10,975 nt of DNA from CAZFUY01 sp964522445 (GTDB lineage: Bacteria; Pseudomonadota; Gammaproteobacteria; SZUA-229): contig CAZFUY010000099.1 of assembly GCA_964522445.1 (NCBI GenBank), positions 1 through 10,975 of the forward strand. The letters run 5' to 3'. The translations under genes and the position numbers were made by a program. The notes beneath the pieces were generated by a model. It worked only from the letters and a program-made list of their open reading frames with translations. It was not told the DNA's origin and searched no databases. This document shows, piece after piece, positions 1 through 5,576 of this stretch (positions are counted from its first letter, which is position 1; each line of letters opens with the position of its first letter).

Positions 1-2
1 TC

Positions 3-83
3 AAAAAGCTTACTCGACACAACCCAACAATGGCTGCCAAGTTCGATGAATTAAATAATCAAAGTTCTTCAGATGCCGAATGA
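3..83 (+). CDS. possible 3' end of an unidentified gene
   Basis: The frame starting at base 3 is open from the window edge to a TGA at 81-83, giving 26 hydrophilic residues that end in Ser-Ser-Ser-Asp-Ala-Glu. A charged, low-complexity tail like this is common at protein C-termini. The other two plus frames stop earlier (TAA 52-54, TGA 47-49). It is too short to identify and may be chance. Confidence 0.2.
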   Translation, partial: KKLTRHNPTMAAKFDELNNQSSSDAE

Positions 84-131
84 TGGATAACCGGATTGTG
101 CCTAACAAGTGACTATGGCAATAAATAAAAT

Positions 132-335
132 ATGCCTAACAAACTCATCCAGACAATGGGAATATTGTTGAAAACCCAAGCAACATTTATTGATTTTGTT
201 TTGAAAGAGTGGCTGGTAATTGCATCTGGCGTTGGTTTGATACTGACGGTTTTTTATAACACAGAAATTGACGGTAAATATTTATTAGGAAATGTAAACA
301 TAAGTTCTAACAAAACGTTGCAGCCTGATCCGTAA
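132..335 (+). CDS. small single-helix membrane protein, unknown function
   Basis: The 67 codons begin at ATG 132; an in-frame ATG at 156 is an alternative start, and neither has a clear Shine-Dalgarno sequence. Residues about 27-42 (Trp-Leu-Val-Ile-Ala to Val-Phe-Tyr) form one hydrophobic helix after an amphipathic N-terminal part. The rest is a short polar tail ending Gln-Pro-Asp-Pro. The stop lies 16 bases before the next gene, so the two are probably co-transcribed. I do not recognise the family. An N-terminal anchor followed by a short tail would also fit a truncated membrane-anchored protein, for example a rhodanese-type protein that lost most of its domain, but nothing diagnostic is left. 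It lies in a region with other damaged genes, so it may itself be a remnant. Confidence 0.42.
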   Translation: MPNKLIQTMGILLKTQATFIDFVLKEWLVIASGVGLILTVFYNTEIDGKYLLGNVNISSNKTLQPDP

Positions 336-351
336 AAGAAATTAAACCTAA

Positions 352-600
352 ATGTCAATTTCATGGTCAATAGAACGCGCAAGAGAGCTCGCAGAGCGCC
401 GTAAGAAACAAAACAAATGTAATCGATGTGGTCTTTTTTATTATAAAACACATGCGAAATGTCCACATTGTTCAGAACTACCAGACTATAAAGTTAAATT
501 ATTTATTAAACAAAGAAAAAAAGAAAGAACAAAGATAGGAAAGTATATGTTTATTGGAATGTTTGTCATCATAATAGTTCTATATCTAATAAACACATAA
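352..600 (+). CDS. zinc-ribbon membrane protein, unknown function
   Basis: This 82-residue protein starts at ATG 352, 16 bases after the previous stop. Residues 1-20 form a very basic amphipathic helix rich in Arg, Lys and Glu. Residues 23-40 form a zinc ribbon with paired cysteines Cys23-x2-Cys26 and Cys37-x2-Cys40, expected to bind one structural zinc. A second basic stretch follows (residues 51-64), then a single hydrophobic helix at about 66-80, near the C-terminus. By the positive-inside rule the ribbon would face the cytoplasm with the protein anchored by its tail. The intact cysteines and continuous frame argue that it is a real gene. Its partner and role are unknown. Lying next to a thioredoxin-like gene suggests a redox or envelope function, but that is inference only. 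Confidence 0.68.
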   Translation: MSISWSIERARELAERRKKQNKCNRCGLFYYKTHAKCPHCSELPDYKVKLFIKQRKKERTKIGKYMFIGMFVIIIVLYLINT

Positions 601-710
601 CAATAATTCACACAAAAACACGCTTGAACCTGCCAAAAAACAACCGGCCACTTAATTCGGCATTATGTGAACAATATATATTTACAAGATTGCAAGTAGA
701 TACTTATACA

Positions 711-1039
711 TTGAAAAAATACATCTATATAATCCTATTCTTTGCCATAGTTACAAATTGGGATATTGTCAGTAGTCTTTTAAATTTTTCCGGTAATAAA
801 TATACAACAGGTTATTATATAAATAACAGGTGGTATTCTGGCCATATTGGCTACAGTGAAGCAATAAAATAAGCGGCCAAAATGAAACGCCTGCTTTCAT
901 CTACATATACACTGACTGGTGTCAATATTGTAAAAAATTCGAATCAACACTTTTAACTAATTATGATATAAATTCAAATTTAGATAAGTTTGTTAAGGTC
1001 AAGATAAATCCAGACAACAGCGATCAAGATAAGCTGTAA
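711..1039 (+). pseudogene. membrane-anchored thioredoxin-like protein, frameshifted and truncated
   Basis: The frame from TTG 711 reads Met-Lys-Lys-Tyr-Ile-Tyr-Ile-Ile and encodes a signal or anchor helix, then a short linker, and stops at TAA 870-872. In the -1 frame from about 869 the sequence continues without a stop as a thioredoxin fold: a hydrophobic beta strand (Ala-Phe-Ile-Tyr-Ile-Tyr), then Thr-Asp-Trp-Cys-Gln-Tyr-Cys-Lys-Lys-Phe-Glu, the CxxC redox motif with its following helix. Joining the frames gives the normal architecture of an exported thioredoxin-like protein, so one A was probably lost from the A run near 866-869. The frame then ends at TAA 1037-1039, inside the first bases of the insertion sequence. 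Only about 45 residues follow the CxxC, so the second half of the fold, including the cis-proline loop, is missing. An upstream TTG at 624 also extends this frame, but 711 gives the better signal-like N-terminus. Confidence 0.7.
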
Positions 1040-1078
1040 ACCTCCCTGTTTTAGTTACACACTAAATTAGAGTTTTCC
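1035..1078. repeat. IS left terminal inverted repeat
   Basis: The first 12 bases, TGTAAACCTCCC, match the other end at 10 of 12 positions. The shared block TTAGAGTTnTCC recurs about 30 bases further in, so the two ends stay related over about 44 bases with many mismatches and one gap. Confidence 0.75.
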
Positions 1079-1899
1079 GGTTTATCATGCATCGCTAAAT
1101 ACTCCCACAGAGTGAGATCATTCAGTAAGTCATGAGGTCTTTCATCGTTATATTGTTTCATCCAGTTTTCAGTTAATTCACGAACTTCATTCAGTGTTCT
1201 GAAAACATACATATTCAAAATTTCATCTCGGTAAGTCCGGTTAAATCGCTCCACATACGAATTCTGTGTGGGTGAATCTGGTTCAATAAATTCAAGATGA
1301 ATATCTTGCTCTTCTGCCCACTCGGCGAGCACGGTTGAAATAAACTCAGAGCCATTATCCATTCGAAGCTGCTTGGGATAACCTCGCCATGCTATAACTC
1401 GCTCCAGTACTCTAATAACACGTAGCGAGGCAGGCTCAGATCAATTTCAATGGCCAGCACTTCCCGGTTAAAATCATCAACGATATTAAATGTTCGAAAT
1501 CCTCGACCACAAAATAAACTGTCACTCATAAAATCAATAGACCAGCTATGATTTGTATTCGCGGGCACACTCAAGGGCGCAGGATTACGTGTCGGCAAAC
1601 ATTTTTTACCGCGTCTACGTTTATTTAAATTCAGCTCACAGTACAGCCGATAAATGCGTTTGTGATTCCACTTATGCCCCAATCTGCGTAATATTTTAAA
1701 CAGCTTGCTGAAGCCATAAGCAGGATAACGCTCGACGGTTTTTTGTAATGCCGCGACCACAGGCTCATCTTTTGTCAGATAAGGCTGATACCGGTAAACC
1801 GAGCACTGATGCCAACCACCCGACAAGCCAGGCGTAGACTCGCGCCATGTTGCTTACGGGCGTAGTCTACTAGTTCTCGTCTAATCGCTGACTTTACTG
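1051..1899 (-). pseudogene. IS3-family transposase OrfB (DDE integrase), two frameshifts
   Basis: OrfB is the catalytic half of the transposase (rve integrase core). The sequence runs in three frame segments: 1899 to about 1803 (Arg-Arg-Glu-Leu-Val-Asp-Tyr-Ala to Val-Val-Gly-Ile-Ser), about 1803 to 1422 (Ser-Val-Tyr-Arg-Tyr-Gln-Pro to Ile-Asp-Leu-Ser-Leu-Pro), and 1421 to 1051 (Arg-Val-Ile-Arg-Val-Leu-Glu-Arg to the stop). Each junction needs one base added to restore the family sequence. The catalytic acids survive: Asp in Trp-Ser-Ile-Asp-Phe (1533-1535), Asp in Met-Asp-Asn-Gly-Ser-Glu-Phe (1357-1359), and Glu in Tyr-Val-Glu-Arg-Phe-Asn-Arg (1249-1251), spaced 35 residues after the second Asp. 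The family C-terminus (Tyr-Asn-Asp-Glu-Arg-Pro-His) is also present. The decay is therefore recent: residues are kept while frames are lost. Confidence 0.88.
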
Positions 1900-2159
1900 C
1901 TTTTTTTCAACGATGTCCTTCAGGATGGTATGTTCCAAACTTAAGTTGGCATACATCTGCTTAAGGCGCCGATTTTCTTCTTCCAGCTCTTTCAGCCGCT
2001 TAACGTCTGAGGCTTCCATGCCGCCGTATTTTGCCTTCCAGTTGTAATAGGTGGCATCGGATATGCTATATTCACGGCAGGTATCTTTAACCAGTTTGCT
2101 CGACTCGACTTCTTTCAAAATCCTCACTATTTGAGTTTCTGAATAACGTGATTTTTCAT
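1894..2159 (-). pseudogene. IS3-family transposase OrfA (helix-turn-helix subunit), frameshifted
   Basis: OrfA binds the IS ends through a helix-turn-helix and supplies the N-terminus of the OrfAB transposase. The conserved body is present: Ile-Leu-Lys-Glu-Val-Glu, Ser-Asp-Ala-Thr-Tyr-Tyr-Asn-Trp-Lys, Tyr-Gly-Gly-Met-Glu-Ala-Ser, and a Leu/Glu-rich coiled coil (Leu-Lys-Glu-Leu-Glu-Glu-Glu-Asn). The expected start is ATG 2159-2157, with AGGAG eight bases upstream. From that ATG, however, the frame stops after ten codons. Adding one A to the run at 2152-2156 restores Met-Lys-Lys-Ser-Arg-Tyr-Ser-Glu-Thr-Gln-Ile-Val joined to the body. The in-frame ATT/GTG codons further down could give a truncated 77-residue product lacking the first helix. 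The gene is therefore called broken, or affected by a homopolymer error. Confidence 0.85.
1900..1906 (-). promoter_or_regulatory. programmed -1 frameshift heptamer A AAA AAG
   Basis: On the minus strand orfA reads GAA AAA AAG CAG TAA, so the heptamer A AAA AAG sits in the canonical X XXY YYZ phase, two codons before the stop. A -1 slip gives GCA GTA AAG and runs straight into the OrfB reading frame (Ala-Val-Lys-Ser-Ala-Ile-Arg-Arg-Glu-Leu-Val-Asp-Tyr-Ala). This is the standard way IS3 elements make OrfAB, and it remains intact here. Confidence 0.8.
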
Positions 2160-2188
2160 TGTTGTTCTCCTGTTACGTAGTTTACGTG

Positions 2189-2233
2189 GGAGAACTCTAA
2201 ATGAACATGTCTCTATTTTAGGGGATGGTTACA
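2189..2233. repeat. IS right terminal inverted repeat
   Basis: Read on the minus strand this end starts TGTAACCATCCC and reaches TTTAGAGTTCTCC, pairing with the left end. It lies upstream of the transposase genes, so it should also hold their promoter; I see no strong -35/-10 pair. Confidence 0.75.
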
Positions 2234-2570
2234 GAGAAAATCAGCATATTTCTTTTCTATTGTGTATGCTTGCAAGTAATCAACTCAATATTATTTTATT
2301 ACTCATATCTTGTTCTATTGTATTATACAAGCTTGGATAGTGTCTTTTCATAGCCTGGCTTCTATTGATTTTTATTAAGCATTTAGTCATAAAAATCACA
2401 CATCAAGAACTATTTCTGGCTAAAGTAAAACAGGATCATAGCGACACACCACTTTCTTTTGATCATCCCCAAAATATTTCTTATTCGCTAATTTGTCATA
2501 ATAATGAAACAATATAAGGAAATAATAATAACTCAAATATCACAACTTAACTAAATAAGGATCTCCCCCT
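2234..2570. other. 337-base AT-rich stretch without a convincing gene
   Basis: No frame here looks like a full gene. The frame from 2236 to TAG 2338-2340 is open and hydrophobic (ends Cys-Ser-Ile-Val-Leu-Tyr-Lys-Leu-Gly) and could be the tail of a membrane protein whose front was lost beside the insertion sequence. A 10-base inverted repeat of low stability (TGATTTTTAT at 2366-2375 and ATAAAAATCA at 2389-2398) lies near the middle. The right part must contain the promoter and leader of the 35-codon gene; TTGTCA at 2493-2498 is a possible -35, but no -10 sits at a good distance. Confidence 0.5.
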
Positions 2571-2678
2571 ATGAGCATTATATTTAACGGTATTATCATT
2601 GCAGCATTAACCATAACAGGAGTGCTTGCGCTTACATTTCTGGTTAAGACAATTCATTTATTAGGCAATAGAGCTTAA
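2571..2678 (+). CDS. 35-residue single-helix membrane peptide
   Basis: The gene starts at ATG 2571 with AAGGA at 2557-2561, nine bases upstream, and ends at TAA 2676-2678. The product begins Met-Ser-Ile-Ile-Phe-Asn-Gly and forms one hydrophobic helix over residues about 7-25, with Lys26, His29 and Arg34 as the positive end. It should therefore insert in the inner membrane with its C-terminus in the cytoplasm. A strong hairpin terminator follows 10 bases after the stop, so the gene looks like an independent, monocistronic unit. I do not recognise the family. Small peptides of this build often act as subunits or modulators of larger membrane proteins, or as type I toxins; neither is shown here. 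Confidence 0.6.
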   Translation: MSIIFNGIIIAALTITGVLALTFLVKTIHLLGNRA

Positions 2679-2688
2679 TTCACTTACA

Positions 2689-2725
2689 AAGTAAAAAGCC
2701 CGTGTCTGACACGGGCTTTTTACTT
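2689..2725. terminator. bidirectional Rho-independent terminator
   Basis: A perfect 17-bp inverted repeat (2689-2705 with 2709-2725) with a CTG loop has a GC-rich core GCCCGTGT/ACACGGGC flanked by five A on the left and five T on the right. It therefore gives a U tract in both directions. It sits between the converging 35-codon gene and the VOC gene and should end both transcripts. Confidence 0.93.
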
Positions 2726-2741
2726 ATGAGTTAAAGATTTA

Positions 2742-3110
2742 TTATTTTTCAATTAACTCCACACCATTTCCATCGTAATCTCGACAAAAAAGTGCTTTTC
2801 TGCCTGACTTACTTCGCGTAAATTTTAAGCCTGCATTGTGCAGTTTTGCTTCCATAGCTGCCAGATCATCAATAAAAAATGCGGTATGTCTATCTCGGCC
2901 TCCATGTTCTGGACGGCCATTCACAGGATCAGGGTTAGCCAGCTCAAGCAAATGAATTTGTTGCTCTCCAATATTAAGCCATGCCCCCGGGAAGCCCAGA
3001 TCAGGCCTGTTCTGATCTTTTTCCAGAGCTAACACACCACAGTAAAACTCTAACGCTTTAGCTGTATCCTTAACTAATAAACTCACATGATGTAATGACA
3101 GAACCGACAC
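2742..3110 (-). CDS. VOC / glyoxalase-fold metalloprotein
   Basis: The product is a single vicinal-oxygen-chelate domain, with two beta-alpha-beta-beta-beta modules in 122 residues. Plausible metal ligands are His7 or His8 (Leu-His-His-Val), Glu56 (Ile-His-Leu-Leu-Glu), His75 (Arg-His-Thr-Ala-Phe) and Glu118 (Gly-Val-Glu-Leu-Ile), spaced much as in glyoxalase I. The module ends with the usual Asp-Tyr-Asp-Gly-Asn-Gly-Val-Glu. Members act as lyases, dioxygenases or resistance proteins, so the substrate cannot be named. I chose GTG 3110 because GGAGG (3116-3120) lies five bases before it. An upstream ATG at 3122 would put that Shine-Dalgarno inside the coding region and has none of its own; it would add four residues. 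The gene is divergent from dapC and shares the terminator at 2689-2725 with the small gene downstream. Confidence 0.88.
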   Translation of the reverse strand: MSVLSLHHVSLLVKDTAKALEFYCGVLALEKDQNRPDLGFPGAWLNIGEQQIHLLELANPDPVNGRPEHGGRDRHTAFFIDDLAAMEAKLHNAGLKFTRSKSGRKALFCRDYDGNGVELIEK

Positions 3111-3134
3111 ATTCGCCTCCATTGGGGGTATAAT
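3104..3134 (+). promoter_or_regulatory. probable sigma-70 promoter of dapC-dapD
   Basis: A perfect TATAAT at 3129-3134 lies 43 bases before the dapC start. The best upstream hexamer is CCGACA (3104-3109), a partial -35 with a 19-base spacer, so the -10 is strong and the -35 weak. It overlaps the start of the divergent VOC gene, so the two could interfere with each other. Confidence 0.45.
3116..3120 (-). promoter_or_regulatory. ribosome binding site GGAGG deciding the VOC gene start
   Basis: On the minus strand the bases read GGAGGCGAAT followed by GTG, which gives ideal spacing for a GTG start at 3110. The first two G positions overlap the alternative ATG at 3122-3120. Confidence 0.6.
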
Positions 3135-3177
3135 TCCGCCCTCTTACGAAAGCGCTAATTTTTAAAGACTATTTTAC

Positions 3178-4371
3178 ATGAATCCAGATTTAGATCGCCT
3201 GCATCCTTACCCCTTTGAAAAATTAGCCCAATTAAAGCAGGGCATAACGCCAGCAGATAAAAGCCATATCGCTCTGTCCATTGGAGAACCCAAACATCAA
3301 CCACCGGCATTTGTGCTTGATGAACTTACAAACGCCCTGCATCAAATTGCTAAATACCCATTAACTAAAGGCGCATTGTCACTACGTGAAAGCATGGCCG
3401 GATGGCTTGGCAGACGATTTAATCTCAATGCAGATAGCATAGACCCTGAAAAGAATATCCTGCCCGTTAACGGTACTCGCGAAGCCCTGTTTGCATTTGC
3501 TCAGGCAATGATTGATCGCACTAAAAACCCTCTGGTTCTAATGCCCAATCCGTTTTACCAGATCTATGAAGGTGCTGCATTTTTAGCGGGTGCAGAGCCT
3601 CGTTTTTACAACACAACTAAAGCCAGCCACTATTTACCTGATTTTGATGCTATTACTGAATCTGACTGGCAGCGCTGCCAGATTCTTTATGTATGCACAC
3701 CTGGCAATCCAACAGGTGCAGTGATTCCCAAAGAGCAATTAAAATCACTTATTGAAAAAGCGCAGAAATACAATTTCATCATTGCATCCGATGAGTGTTA
3801 TTCAGAAATTTATTTTGATGAAAATAATCCTCCATCCGGCCTGTTAGAAGCAGCCACTGAAATGGGGCTCACAGATTATAAAAACTGTGTTGTTTTTCAT
3901 AGCCTTTCCAAACGCTCAAATTTACCCGGATTAAGATCCGGTTTTGTAGCCGGTGACGCAGATATTATGCAGGCTTTTTTAAAATACAGAACATACCATG
4001 GTTGCGCCATGCCCGGTCACCATCAAATGGCCAGCATTAAGGCATGGGATGACGAACATCATGTTCAACAGAATCGCATCATGTATAAACAGAAATTTGA
4101 TTCCGTACTGGAGATACTCTCCCCTGTTATGGATGTTAAACTACCGGATGCAGGCTTTTATCTCTGGGCACAAACACCCATTGCCGATACAGAATTTGCT
4201 CAACAATTATTTGCAGAACAGAACATTACTATTTTACCCGGCCAGTTTTTATCCCGGATCAGTGAAAATATTAATCCCGGAGAGAATCATATTCGCATGG
4301 CACTGGTTGCCTCGATTGATGAAACCGTAGAAGCTGCAAACAGAATACAGAATTTTATAACATCAATATAA
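3178..4371 (+). CDS. dapC: succinyldiaminopimelate transaminase (DapC)
   Basis: This cytoplasmic PLP enzyme moves an amino group from glutamate to N-succinyl-2-amino-6-oxopimelate in the succinylase branch of diaminopimelate/lysine synthesis. It is a fold-type I, class I/II aminotransferase of 397 residues, normal for the DapC family. Visible signatures are Leu-His-Pro-Tyr-Pro-Phe-Glu-Lys near the start, the Tyr-Pro-Leu-Thr-Lys-Gly-Ala motif, Asn177-Pro-Thr-Gly, Asp205 (Ala-Ser-Asp-Glu-Cys-Tyr) that pairs with the PLP ring nitrogen, Lys245 in Ser-Leu-Ser-Lys-Arg-Ser as the Schiff-base lysine, and Arg373 (His-Ile-Arg-Met-Ala-Leu) for the substrate carboxylate. Its start at ATG 3178 has only a weak purine run upstream. 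dapD follows 26 bases later, the typical DapC context that separates it from generic aspartate aminotransferases. Confidence 0.95.
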   Translation: MNPDLDRLHPYPFEKLAQLKQGITPADKSHIALSIGEPKHQPPAFVLDELTNALHQIAKYPLTKGALSLRESMAGWLGRRFNLNADSIDPEKNILPVNGTREALFAFAQAMIDRTKNPLVLMPNPFYQIYEGAAFLAGAEPRFYNTTKASHYLPDFDAITESDWQRCQILYVCTPGNPTGAVIPKEQLKSLIEKAQKYNFIIASDECYSEIYFDENNPPSGLLEAATEMGLTDYKNCVVFHSLSKRSNLPGLRSGFVAGDADIMQAFLKYRTYHGCAMPGHHQMASIKAWDDEHHVQQNRIMYKQKFDSVLEILSPVMDVKLPDAGFYLWAQTPIADTEFAQQLFAEQNITILPGQFLSRISENINPGENHIRMALVASIDETVEAANRIQNFITSI

Positions 4372-4397
4372 TTTTAACGATTTAGTGGGAGATCCTG

Positions 4398-5222
4398 ATG
4401 GATGATTTAAAAAACATTATAGAAGAAGCTTTTGAACGTCGAGCAGACATTACACCTCGTAATGTTGAAACACGAGTTAGTGAAGCAGTAGAAGAAGTGG
4501 TTATGATGCTGGACTCAGGCAAGTTACGTGTTGCAGAAAAAACAACGGGTGACTGGGTTGTAAATGAATGGCTGAAAAAAGCTGTATTATTATCATTCCG
4601 CATTAATGACAATGAATTTATTAAAGGCGGCTTCACAAACTATTACGACAAAGTGCAATCAAAATTTGCAGATTACAACTCACGTGACTTCCGTGAATCT
4701 GGTGTGCGCGTAGTTCCACCTGCAACAGCTCGACGCGGTTCTTACATTGCACCTAGCACGGTATTGATGCCGTCCTATGTAAACATTGGTGCTTATATTG
4801 ATTCCGGCACAATGGTTGATACCTGGGCAACAGTGGGTTCATGTGCGCAAATTGGTAAAAATGTTCACCTTTCTGGTGGCGTTGGTATTGGTGGTGTTTT
4901 AGAGCCACTACAGGCCGCCCCCACTATCATTGAAGACAACTGTTTTATCGGCGCTCGCTCAGAAGTTGTTGAAGGCGTTATCGTCGAAGAAGGTTCGGTT
5001 ATTTCAATGGGCGTTTATATTGGTCAAAGCACCAAAATATTTAATCGTGAGACAGGTAAGTTTTCTTATGGCCGTGTTCCAAAAGGTTCTGTTGTCGTTT
5101 CTGGCAATCTGCCTTCCAAAGACGGCACATACAGTTTGTATTGTGCAGTTATCGTTAAACAGGTTGATGAAAAAACTTTAGGTAAAGTTGGCATTAACGA
5201 ACTGCTTCGCTCAATAGATTAA
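4398..5222 (+). CDS. dapD: tetrahydrodipicolinate N-succinyltransferase (DapD)
   Basis: DapD transfers succinyl from succinyl-CoA to tetrahydrodipicolinate, making the substrate that DapC then transaminates. The 274-residue length is exactly that of the common family. An alpha-helical N-terminal domain (residues 1-105) is followed by a left-handed beta-helix built from hexapeptide repeats (about 115-230; for example Ile-Gly-Ala-Tyr-Ile-Asp and Ile-Gly-Lys-Asn-Val), with the Pro-Leu-Gln-Ala-Ala-Pro loop, and a C-terminal beta segment. Asp141 and Glu189 are at the positions that are conserved and linked to catalysis in studied DapD enzymes. The enzyme normally works as a trimer with active sites between subunits. 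The start ATG 4398 has GGGAG at 4387-4391, six bases upstream. The gene is intact and co-transcribed with dapC. Confidence 0.97.
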   Translation: MDDLKNIIEEAFERRADITPRNVETRVSEAVEEVVMMLDSGKLRVAEKTTGDWVVNEWLKKAVLLSFRINDNEFIKGGFTNYYDKVQSKFADYNSRDFRESGVRVVPPATARRGSYIAPSTVLMPSYVNIGAYIDSGTMVDTWATVGSCAQIGKNVHLSGGVGIGGVLEPLQAAPTIIEDNCFIGARSEVVEGVIVEEGSVISMGVYIGQSTKIFNRETGKFSYGRVPKGSVVVSGNLPSKDGTYSLYCAVIVKQVDEKTLGKVGINELLRSID

Positions 5223-5236
5223 TTAGGACACAAAGG

Positions 5237-5250
5237 TTTCGAAGTCAATG
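5237..5250 (+). repeat. 14-base direct repeat, copy 1
   Basis: TTTCGAAGTCAATG matches copy 2 at 5381-5394 at 13 of 14 bases. The two copies bracket the palindromic element. Confidence 0.5.
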
Positions 5251-5276
5251 CCAGTAAGTTAAGCATTTTTGTTAAA

Positions 5277-5345
5277 GTAGGGTGTGCCATGCGCACCATA
5301 AAAATACTAACCTGTTAGGATTTTGGTGCGCATAGCGCACCCTAC
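5277..5345. repeat. REP/MITE-like nested palindrome
   Basis: The left arm 5277-5303 (starts GTAGGGTGTGCCATGCGCACC) and right arm 5321-5345 (ends GCGCACCCTAC) are near-perfect reverse complements: two mismatches in the 21-base core and one extra base beside the A/T run. The loop carries a smaller stem, CTAAC/GTTAG, at about 5306-5317. Each arm is itself a hairpin (GGTGYGC/GCGCACC), so the DNA can form one long stem or a cruciform of several. Repeats beginning TAGGGTGCGC and ending GCGCACCCTA are dispersed in many bacterial genomes as non-coding palindromic elements. Its position just after dapD suggests a role in ending or stabilising that mRNA. Confidence 0.8.
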
Positions 5346-5380
5346 TATGATTCAGATTTTCCTTAATTTACAGGCGCTGA

Positions 5381-5394
5381 TTTCGGAGTCAATG
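5381..5394 (+). repeat. 14-base direct repeat, copy 2
   Basis: TTTCGGAGTCAATG differs from the copy at 5237-5250 by one base and lies 35 bases after the palindrome. Confidence 0.5.
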
Positions 5395-5481
5395 TTATAC
5401 CATGTCTGATATAATGTTGATTCCAGCATCTAAGAACTTTGCACCCTAAATTATGATTTTTCTCTACGGCATTCCAAATTG

Positions 5482-5536
5482 CAGGGTCAAGAAATTGATA
5501 TAGACATTATCTGCAAAGCGCTTAAGATTGACCCTG
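5482..5536. repeat. 9-base inverted repeat with 37-base spacer
   Basis: CAGGGTCAA (5482-5490) and TTGACCCTG (5528-5536) are perfect reverse complements. They lie downstream of the minus-strand operon. No T tract follows in either direction, so a terminator role is doubtful and chance is possible. Confidence 0.3.
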
Positions 5537-5576
5537 TTGATGGGCTATATTTTTTATCTTGATATATGCAGAAAAT

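Larger units (their letters stand above)
1035..2233 (-). mobile_element. IS3-family insertion sequence, about 1199 bp, decayed
   Basis: The element is bounded by related ends beginning TGTAA at 1035 and, on the opposite strand, at 2233. It contains orfA and orfB of an IS3-type transposase in the usual arrangement on the minus strand. Length, terminal repeats, A AAA AAG frameshift heptamer and DD(35)E residues all fit the family. The Lys-Tyr-Gly-Gly-Met-Glu-Ala-Ser stretch in OrfA resembles the IS407-type subgroup, although I cannot confirm the subgroup. Three one-base deletions (near 2152-2156, 1801-1806 and 1421-1428) break the reading frames, so this copy should not move by itself. The flanks 1031-1034 (AAGC) and 2234-2237 (GAGA) are not a target duplication. 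That suggests a rearrangement or deletion at one end after insertion. Confidence 0.9.
5223..5576. other. 354-base non-coding stretch between dapD and the restriction operon
   Basis: The stretch contains a 69-base nested palindrome (5277-5345), a near-identical 14-base direct repeat on either side of it, and a 9-base inverted repeat at 5482-5536. The plus frame 5434-5562 is open without a start codon and ends Ile-Cys-Lys-Ala-Leu-Lys-Ile-Asp-Pro-Val-Asp-Gly, faintly like the tail of a helix-turn-helix regulator; it is too short to call. No U-rich terminator is obvious for either flanking operon, so the palindrome may serve that purpose. Confidence 0.55.

Noticed and set aside
99..142. Two copies of TGCCTAACAA resembling the RYYYAAC end of integron attC sites, in a run of small unrelated genes
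   Set aside because: No matching GTTRRRY partner with the bulged inverted repeat was found within the first kilobase, and no integrase is visible. It is kept only as a 10-base direct repeat of unclear meaning.
2366..2398. 10-base inverted repeat in the stretch after the IS
   Set aside because: The stem is almost all A and T with a 13-base loop. It would be unstable as RNA and is not followed by a U tract.
3998..4330. Open frame of 110 codons on the plus strand within dapC
   Set aside because: It overlaps the well-supported dapC in another frame, has no ribosome site and encodes no recognisable domain.
5404..5416. TATAAT-like hexamer in the dapD downstream region
   Set aside because: There is no acceptable -35 at the right distance and no plus-strand gene follows.
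5434..5565. Open frame whose end looks faintly like a helix-turn-helix regulator tail
   Set aside because: No start codon, about 40 residues, and only a vague resemblance; likely chance.
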